Shown one piece after another: positions 58,364 to 64,000 of a stretch of DNA of 64,000 nt. The DNA is taken from the NCBI GenBank assembly GCA_965279085.1, contig OZ257149.1, forward strand, positions 2,108,001 through 2,172,000, read 5' to 3'. Source of the DNA: UBA7672 sp965279085 (lineage in GTDB: Bacteria; Pseudomonadota; Alphaproteobacteria; Caulobacterales; Hyphomonadaceae). Below the pieces are notes generated by a model. That model saw nothing but the letters and a program-made list of their open reading frames with translations. It was not told where the DNA came from and did not search any database. Position 1 is the stretch's first letter. Every line of letters starts with the position of its first letter. The translations under genes were made by a program, and so were the position numbers.

Positions 58364-61300
58364 ATGCTGTCGCACAAATTCCTTGCCGTGCTTGCGTCTT
58401 TCGGTGTCATCGGAGCGATCGCCGCCGCGGGGCAGGTTTCGCTGGCCCAGCAGCAGCAACTCCCGCGCATCCAGCAGCAGCCGCCGGTGCAGATCGCGCC
58501 GCAGATACAGATCCAGCCGAACATCGCGCTGAATATCGAGAACTGGGGTTTCGAACAGGGTCTGACAGGGTGGGAGAAGAGCGGGACCGCCTTCAACACC
58601 CAGCCGACCTATGGCGACAACGTCGCGGCCAAGCGCGTGGTCGGCGCCTCCTCGCAATTCAAGATGCCGCTCGGCGGCGATTACTGGAGCGATGTCTCCT
58701 TCCCCATCGGTCACAAGGGCAATCGTTGGCTCGGCACCTACGAGAACCGTCCCGGCAACACCACACTCGGTGTGGTGCAGGGCGATGCGCCCACCGGCAC
58801 GCTGACGTCCAAGGCCTTCGTAGCCGACAAGGCCGTGATCTCCTTCCTTATCGGCGGCGGTGAGGACATCAACGGACTGGCGGTCGCGCTCTACGAACGC
58901 ACCGCGACCACCGGCGCGGGCCCGACCTGCGAGCCCTTGAACGCTCCCGCCCTCAACCAGCAGGCGCGTGACGCCATCCAGCAGCCGCAGGTCCGCAACG
59001 CCCCGCAGATCCGCAACGCGCCCGGGATTGCGCCCCAGATCCAGAATCCTCCACAAGCGCCGCGGCCGCCCACGCCGCAACCAGCCGCAACCGCCCCGCT
59101 TCCCCGCCAGCTGCAATGCGCTGATGGCCTCTACTCGTTGATCACCTTTACGCCGAAGACCGGATTGAAATCCGAGCTGATGCGCCGCGACTGGTGGAAC
59201 ATCGCCAACTATCGCGGCAAGACGCTGCGCATCCGCATCACCGACAACAAGACCGATGCATGGGGCCACATCAACGTCGATGACTTCCGCTTCGAGGCGC
59301 AGGAGCCGACACGCACCCCCTCGCCCATCGGCGGCGCGAGCCGAATGGCAGTGCCCTACACCTTCCGCACAGCCGCCGCCGGAGAGCCCGCCGCCAACGG
59401 CCATGTCGACTGGGACGCGCCCGTCTGGGGCATCGCGGACCTCCACACCCATCCGATGAGCCATCTCGGCTTCGGCAAAAAGCTGATGCACGGCGCGCCC
59501 GATGGCGACATGGCGAAGGAACTCGCCAACTGCAACGCAGCCCACGGCGGCTGGGGCTTCGACAATACCGGCGGTAACTATCTTCGCGCGCTCATCGTCA
59601 ACATGGTCGACAAGTCCTACGTCCTGAAGGGCGGGGACACTCACCCTGATCACCCGCACGCCGGCGCGCCCGCGCTGACCAACTGGCCGCACTTCTCATC
59701 GGCCATCCACCAGCAGATGCGCTGGGAATGGATCAAGCGTGCGCATGAAGGCGGCCTGCGCGTCATGGTCGCCCTTGCGGTCAACAACCAGTTGATCGCC
59801 GACGGCATCGACGGCGACAACGCCTACACCAACAAGACCGGCGACAAGTTCAGCGGCGACGAACAGATCGCAGCGATGAAGAACTTCGTTGCCTGGGTCA
59901 AACGCCAACCTGGCGGTGATTTCCTCGACATCGTCCTCGATCCGGCCCAGATGCGCGACACCGTTCGCAAGGGCAGGCTCGCCATCGTGCTCGGGATCGA
60001 GGTCGACAATATCGGCGACTTCAACGTGATCGGCGCCAACAAGTCGAACGCCGCCGTGACCGCCGAGATACGCAGCCTGCACGGCAAGGGCGTGCGCTAC
60101 ATCTTCCCGGTCCACGTCTCCGACAACGCCTTCGGCGGCGCGGCCGTCTACGACGAGCTGTTCAACTTCGCGAACCGCTATGCGGCGACACAGCCCCTGC
60201 CGCCGGAAATCGGCTCCTGGGCGCCCGGTACCGCGTATCGCGTCGAACACGCGCCAGACCCGGAAGTCACCTACGAACTGAAGCCGCTGATTCCGCTTCC
60301 GGGCGTCGTCATGTTCCAGCTGCGCGCTGCGCTGGAGGTATTCGAGCGGGCGCCCACGCCCTTCCCCAACCCCTGCTTCCCATGCCCGATCGAGCTGATC
60401 TCGCTGGCCGAACAGAGCGCACGCTGCGAGACGTTCAAGGGCATCAGCGGCCTGCGACTCAACACGATCGACCCTCAGGTTTGCGGGCCGCCGGCGCTGG
60501 AATTCCGCACCCTTTTCCAGCCGAAGCAGTACCAGCTCATCACCCGCTTCTTCCTGACGCCTGATCCGACGACCGACAGCTATCGCCGCGTCGCCGTTGG
60601 TCATCGCAACCAGAAAGACATGACGCCGCTCGGCGAAGTGGCGATGAAGGAGATGATGCGCCTCGGCATGATCATCGACATCGACCACATGTCGGAGAAG
60701 ACGACCGAAGACGCCTTCCGCCTCGCCAAGGCGGTGCCCGGTGGTTACCCGCTCGTCTCGGGCCATACCGGCTTCCGCGCCATGCAATCCCACGACGTCA
60801 ACGAGAACCAGCGCTCCGATGGCCAACTGAACGAGATCCAGCAGCTCGGCGGCATGATGGGAATCGGGTGGGGCTACTCGCCTGACACCGACGGATCGAA
60901 GACGAAGAACTTCGCGACCGTCATCGCCGGGCGCGGCGGACGCGGCTTCACATCGTCGAATGTGAACTACACCTCACAGCTCTGCGCCGGCACGTCGCGC
61001 ACCTTCGCGCAGAACTATCTCTACGGCATCGAGAAGATCGGCGCCGTCGCGCTCGGGTCCGACATCAACGGCCTGATCGCCCAGCCGAGCCCACGCTTCG
61101 GCCCCAACGCCCGCGCCCACGGCAACAGGTGTGTCGGCCAGAACGACAACACGCGCGTCAACTACACGGGCAGGCCCGTATCCACGCCCGGCCGCGCGGC
61201 GCTTACGCCTTCCAGCGCACTCTCGCGTGTCTGGGACATCAACGTCGACGGCGTCGCCCACTACGGCCTGCTGCCAGACTTCCTGCAGGACATGACCCAT

Positions 61301-61402
61301 GTCGGCGTCAACTCCGCCGACATGTCGCCCCTGTTCCGCTCAGCCGACTACTTCGCCAGCACCTGGACGAAGGCTGTCGAGCGCTCGTCCAGCGTACGTT
61401 AG
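58364..61402 (+). CDS. Large exported M19-like dipeptidase/amidohydrolase
   Basis: A 1012-residue secreted protein. Signal peptide about 1-26, a Gln/Pro-rich stretch (30-50), then a galactose-binding-like domain (ENWGFEQGLTGWEKSGTAF, about 58-330). The C-terminal half is an amidohydrolase: ADLHTHPMSHLG gives the HxH metal motif, with MIIDIDHMSEKTTEDAF, PLVSGHTGFRAMQSHD and VALGSDING as further metal-binding segments typical of renal dipeptidase (M19). ATG 58364 with AGGGGG upstream is preferred over GTG 58358. It is divergent from folC and convergent with the VOC gene. Substrate unknown; it is far longer than ordinary M19 enzymes (about 350-450). Confidence 0.8.
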   Translation: MLSHKFLAVLASFGVIGAIAAAGQVSLAQQQQLPRIQQQPPVQIAPQIQIQPNIALNIENWGFEQGLTGWEKSGTAFNTQPTYGDNVAAKRVVGASSQFKMPLGGDYWSDVSFPIGHKGNRWLGTYENRPGNTTLGVVQGDAPTGTLTSKAFVADKAVISFLIGGGEDINGLAVALYERTATTGAGPTCEPLNAPALNQQARDAIQQPQVRNAPQIRNAPGIAPQIQNPPQAPRPPTPQPAATAPLPRQLQCADGLYSLITFTPKTGLKSELMRRDWWNIANYRGKTLRIRITDNKTDAWGHINVDDFRFEAQEPTRTPSPIGGASRMAVPYTFRTAAAGEPAANGHVDWDAPVWGIADLHTHPMSHLGFGKKLMHGAPDGDMAKELANCNAAHGGWGFDNTGGNYLRALIVNMVDKSYVLKGGDTHPDHPHAGAPALTNWPHFSSAIHQQMRWEWIKRAHEGGLRVMVALAVNNQLIADGIDGDNAYTNKTGDKFSGDEQIAAMKNFVAWVKRQPGGDFLDIVLDPAQMRDTVRKGRLAIVLGIEVDNIGDFNVIGANKSNAAVTAEIRSLHGKGVRYIFPVHVSDNAFGGAAVYDELFNFANRYAATQPLPPEIGSWAPGTAYRVEHAPDPEVTYELKPLIPLPGVVMFQLRAALEVFERAPTPFPNPCFPCPIELISLAEQSARCETFKGISGLRLNTIDPQVCGPPALEFRTLFQPKQYQLITRFFLTPDPTTDSYRRVAVGHRNQKDMTPLGEVAMKEMMRLGMIIDIDHMSEKTTEDAFRLAKAVPGGYPLVSGHTGFRAMQSHDVNENQRSDGQLNEIQQLGGMMGIGWGYSPDTDGSKTKNFATVIAGRGGRGFTSSNVNYTSQLCAGTSRTFAQNYLYGIEKIGAVALGSDINGLIAQPSPRFGPNARAHGNRCVGQNDNTRVNYTGRPVSTPGRAALTPSSALSRVWDINVDGVAHYGLLPDFLQDMTHVGVNSADMSPLFRSADYFASTWTKAVERSSSVR

Positions 61403-61411
61403 AAAAGCAAC

Positions 61412-61433
61412 GCCCGTCGCATCAGCGGCGGGC
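61412..61433. terminator. Hairpin after the M19-like gene
   Basis: GCCCGTCGC, ATCA, GCGGCGGGC: a 9-bp stem with one G-U pair, between the ends of two convergent genes. No clear T-tract on either strand, so it is a moderate terminator at best. Confidence 0.5.
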
Positions 61434-61449
61434 GCCTGTTCGGCATCGG

Positions 61450-61911
61450 CTACGGCAGGACTTCGGCAAGTTCGATCAGGTTGCCGAACGGGTCTGCGAA
61501 GAACGCCAGCTTGCGGCTGATCACCTCCAGCACGAAAGGCTCCGTCACAATCCTGACGCCCCGCGCCTTCAGGTTCGCCACTGTTTCGTCCACGCTTTTC
61601 ACGTTGAGGCAGAAATGGTGGAAGCCACGATACTTCAGGCTGTCACCTAGATCCGTGTAGGGCCGCGCCTCGACCGGCGCCGGCTCCCCACCGCCAAGGA
61701 TCTCCAGATAGAAGTGATCGTCCGCTGCGGGCGCCATGTAGGCAAGCTGCTCGTCGGCATACGGCCACTCCGCGATCACGCGGAAATCCAGCTTTTCCGC
61801 ATACCACGCCTTCGCCGTCGCGAAGTCCGGCGTGCGCACCGCCACGTGGTGCCCTCGCATGTCGGCAAACGGCGAGGACGTGTTTTGGGCGGGAGGAATG
61901 AAGTCGGCCAT
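61450..61911 (-). CDS. VOC-family (glyoxalase-like) protein
   Basis: A 153-residue single-subunit vicinal-oxygen-chelate protein with two beta-alpha-beta-beta-beta repeats. Candidate metal ligands: His in RGHHVAVRTP, Glu in FYLEILGG, His in GFHHFCLNV and Glu in NLIELAEVL. This is the glyoxalase/bleomycin-resistance fold; the substrate is unknown. It is divergent from the LysR regulator with 114 bases between, the classical arrangement for a LysR-controlled gene. Confidence 0.85.
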   Translation of the reverse strand: MADFIPPAQNTSSPFADMRGHHVAVRTPDFATAKAWYAEKLDFRVIAEWPYADEQLAYMAPAADDHFYLEILGGGEPAPVEARPYTDLGDSLKYRGFHHFCLNVKSVDETVANLKARGVRIVTEPFVLEVISRKLAFFADPFGNLIELAEVLP

Positions 61912-62025
61912 AGGAAGTCTCCTTGATTGTTCGGGCTACTGCCGCCCGTGACAAGGAGATTTGCGCATTTTGGTCGCCGCGATTAGACGGATAATCATCC
62001 AAACACTGATGAGCAGGATTCAGTA

Positions 62026-62910
62026 ATGCGAACGACGGATCTTTCCGAACTGGCCGCGTTCGATGCTGTTGCTCGCTACCGAAGCTTTCGCCGCGCCAGC
62101 GAAGAACGTGGCGTCACGGCCTCCGCGATCAGCCACGCCGTCAGCAATCTTGAGGCGCGCGTCGGCATCAGGCTCCTCAACCGCACCACTCGCAGCGTTT
62201 CGCTCACCGAAGCCGGCGCCATGCTGCTGGCGCGATTGCAGCCAGCGTTCGGCGATATCGGCACAGCGCTCGATGGCCTCAACCAGTTCCGCGACACCCC
62301 TTTCGGCAAGGTGCGCATAAACGCACCCAACTCGATCGCGCCTTTCATCTTCAGTCAGGTGATGGGGCCGCTGCTCGCGAAGAACTCCAATCTCGAAATC
62401 GAGATCGTCGCCACCGATCGCCTCGTGGATATCGTCGCCGAGGGCTTCGACGCCGGCATCCGTCTGGGAGAAAGCCTGCGGGATGGCATGACCGCCGTCC
62501 GTATCAAGCCGCGTCTGCGCTTCGCCGTCGTTGGCTCACCCGCCTATTTCAAGAGCCGCGGCAAGCCACGCACGCCCGACGACCTGAAGAGCCACGCCTG
62601 TATCCAGAACATGTATCCGTCTGGCGCCCGGTATCCGTGGTCATTCGCGCGCGACGGCAAGGCAATCGACTTTCAGCCTACCGGCCCACTCGTGCTCGAC
62701 GACCACGAACTGATGGTGCAGGCGGCAGTCGCAGGAACCGCCCTCGCCTATGTCTGGGAAAAACGCGCCGAGGCCGAACTGAAATCCGGTCGCCTCGTCC
62801 GCTGCCTCGATGGCTGGATCGAGCCCGAGGACTGGCTCCACCTCTACTACCCGACACGCAAATACATCTCGGCCGGCCTGAAAGCCGTCATCGAAACGAT
62901 GCGCGTGTGA
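62026..62910 (+). CDS. LysR-type transcriptional regulator
   Basis: A 294-residue LysR regulator. The HTH is at residues 1-60 (FDAVARYRSFRRASEERGVT, SAISHAVSNLEARVGIRLLNRTTR split here at LEARVG), and the effector domain follows (about 90-290; GKVRINAPNSIAPFIFSQVM). It most likely controls the divergent VOC gene. It is convergent with accD and ends 4 bases from it. Confidence 0.93.
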   Translation: MRTTDLSELAAFDAVARYRSFRRASEERGVTASAISHAVSNLEARVGIRLLNRTTRSVSLTEAGAMLLARLQPAFGDIGTALDGLNQFRDTPFGKVRINAPNSIAPFIFSQVMGPLLAKNSNLEIEIVATDRLVDIVAEGFDAGIRLGESLRDGMTAVRIKPRLRFAVVGSPAYFKSRGKPRTPDDLKSHACIQNMYPSGARYPWSFARDGKAIDFQPTGPLVLDDHELMVQAAVAGTALAYVWEKRAEAELKSGRLVRCLDGWIEPEDWLHLYYPTRKYISAGLKAVIETMRV

Positions 62911-62914
62911 AAGC

Positions 62915-63814
62915 CTACTTCGCCGCGTGCTCTTCAGCAGCAACCGCTTTCGAACGGCGGCCACGTGCGGGCGCCATCAGCATGCCGAGGATGGCGCCAA
63001 CAGTCGGCGTCAGCTCCTTGCGCGGGCAGACGATGTCGACCATGCCGCGCTCGCGCAGGAATTCCGAACGCTGGAAGCCTTCCGGCAGTTTCTCGCGGAT
63101 CGTCGCCTCGATCACGCGCGGGCCCGTGAAGGCCAGCTGCGCGCCGGGCTCGGCGATCTGCACGTCGCCCAGCATGGCGTAGGACGCCAGCACGCCGCCC
63201 GAAGTCGGGTCGGAAAGGATGACGATGTAGGGAAGCTTGGCGCGCTTCACGTCCTGGATCGCCAGGACCGTGCGCGGCATCTGCATCAGCGCGAATGATG
63301 ATTCCTGCATCCGGGCGCCGCCCGAAGCGGTGACGACGATCAGCGCGGCCTTGCGCGCGACAGCCGTCTCGGCCGCCTTGATGAAGGCCTCGCCGGCAGC
63401 CATGCCGAGCGAGCCGCCCATGAAGGCGAAGTCCTGCACCAGGATCACAGCCTTGCGGCCGTTGATCTCGCCATGGGCTGCAACCATGCAGTCCTCACGA
63501 CCCGTCTTGGCCTTCGCCGTCTTGAGACGGTCGGTGTAGCGCTTGTCGTCCTTGAACTTCAGCGGGTCGCGCATGACCGGCGGCATCGGGATCTCGGTCC
63601 ACAGCCCGCCGTCGAACATGTACTTGAAACGCTGCTCAGGCCCGATGCGCATGTGCGCGCCCGATGGCGTGACCCAGTAGGAGCTCTCAAGCTCCGCCCG
63701 GTACACCAGCTCGCCCGTCTTGGGGCATTTGACCCACAGGCTATCGCCTTCGGTGTCGTCCTTCTTGGCGAAGATGGACTTCAGGCCAGGAGGAAGATTG
63801 GTAAGCCAGTTCAA
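62915..63814 (-). CDS. accD: Acetyl-CoA carboxylase carboxyltransferase beta subunit
   Basis: A 299-residue subunit that transfers the carboxyl group from biotin to acetyl-CoA. TTG 63814 overlaps the trpA stop (TTGA at 63814-63811), indicating coupling. The usual zinc ribbon (CxxC...CxxC) is reduced: only KCPKTGEL remains of the first pair and VTPSGAHMR replaces the second. The rest is normal: MGGSLGMAAGEAF, TASGGARMQESSFALMQM and DPTSGGVLASYAMLGD with the oxyanion glycines. Loss of zinc cysteines is seen in other alphaproteobacterial AccD proteins. Confidence 0.95.
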   Translation of the reverse strand: MNWLTNLPPGLKSIFAKKDDTEGDSLWVKCPKTGELVYRAELESSYWVTPSGAHMRIGPEQRFKYMFDGGLWTEIPMPPVMRDPLKFKDDKRYTDRLKTAKAKTGREDCMVAAHGEINGRKAVILVQDFAFMGGSLGMAAGEAFIKAAETAVARKAALIVVTASGGARMQESSFALMQMPRTVLAIQDVKRAKLPYIVILSDPTSGGVLASYAMLGDVQIAEPGAQLAFTGPRVIEATIREKLPEGFQRSEFLRERGMVDIVCPRKELTPTVGAILGMLMAPARGRRSKAVAAEEHAAK

Positions 63815-64000
63815 TGAACGCTCCGCTCACTACGCGCCGTAGTTATGGCGTTTGACAGTGACTGTGCAACCACACTTATTCGCTTGACAGATGAGGCAGG
63901 ATCGCCCTGCTCCACCGCCGCGCGGACTTCTTCGACCAGCGCCGAACCAACGACGACGCCATCGGAAATACGAGCAAAAGCAGCGGCTTGTTCCGGCGTG
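63811..64000 (-). CDS. trpA: Tryptophan synthase alpha subunit, 3' end only
   Basis: The last 62 codons of trpA, running off the right edge of the window. The fragment reads TPEQAAAFARISDGVVVGSALVEE, split at ARISDG, which is the conserved C-terminal phosphate-binding segment of TrpA (GVRTPEQA ... DGVVVGSALV). The TGA at 63813-63811 overlaps the accD start. This places accD in the usual trp-acc operon. Confidence 0.9.
   Translation of the reverse strand, partial: TPEQAAAFARISDGVVVGSALVEEVRAAVEQGDPASSVKRISVVAQSLSNAITTARSERSVH

Noticed and set aside
56820..58532. A 570-codon plus-strand frame opposite folC
   Set aside because: Antisense to all FolC motifs and running into the start of the M19-like gene in another frame.
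1..64000. CRISPR arrays, rRNA genes, replication origin
   Set aside because: No regularly spaced repeats, no rRNA-like stretches and no DnaA-box clusters were seen on reading both strands.

Overview
The window looks like a chromosomal segment of a GC-rich alphaproteobacterium, probably from the Caulobacterales/Hyphomonadales side. Supporting features are a CC0125/CC1285-type lipoprotein, AddAB instead of RecBCD, a tsaE-amgK-murU-addB-addA-trxA block, a trpA/accD/folC neighbourhood, MotA, a very long TonB-dependent receptor, and two sites fitting the general-stress EcfG consensus (GGAAC-N16/17-CGTT). There is no rRNA, no intact tRNA and no CRISPR array, so the placement is inference.

Layout. 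(1) 0-11 kb, surface polysaccharide: a beta-barrel protein, a two-repeat lipoprotein, a decayed IS6 transposase, then rmlC-rmlA (minus), rmlB (plus) and rmlD (plus). Between rmlB and rmlD lies a block with two GtrA membrane proteins, a FAD oxidoreductase and an SDR epimerase. (2) 10.4-17.5 kb, envelope regulation: a PP2C phosphatase, then an ECF sigma/anti-sigma pair, a secreted S8 protease, an outer-membrane barrel, a secreted Ala/Ser/Thr-rich LEA-like protein and a lipoprotein. Four matching GGAAT-N16-CGTC sites precede the sigma gene, the protease, the LEA-like/barrel operon and the lipoprotein. I read this as one autoregulated envelope regulon, and it is the best candidate here for an undescribed system. 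(3) 17.7-20.3 kb, an accessory operon with overlapping genes: RecA-like ATPase, HNH nuclease, and a convergent C-protein-like XRE regulator with its operator. (4) 20.6-34.2 kb: DUF1800/DUF1501 pair, TonB receptor opposite an MBL-fold hydrolase, a DUF6491-like protein, an IS30 remnant, small stress-type genes, a tRNA-like relic and a ParB-methyltransferase that appears truncated at its C-terminus.

(5) 34.5-49.4 kb, mostly housekeeping: ferredoxin and ferredoxin reductase, a membrane protein behind an EcfG-type promoter, tsaE, amgK-murU (peptidoglycan recycling), addB-addA (double-strand break repair), two tandem thioredoxins, a malyl-CoA-lyase-like protein and a small barrel. (6) 49.4-64 kb: two exported proteins, a cold-shock-domain membrane protein, motA, a dienelactone-hydrolase-like lipoprotein, an M16 protease and folC. 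A 1012-residue M19-like protein, a VOC protein and a LysR regulator follow, then accD and the 3' end of trpA. The last group suggests that a trpA-accD-folC operon has been split by about 4.6 kb.
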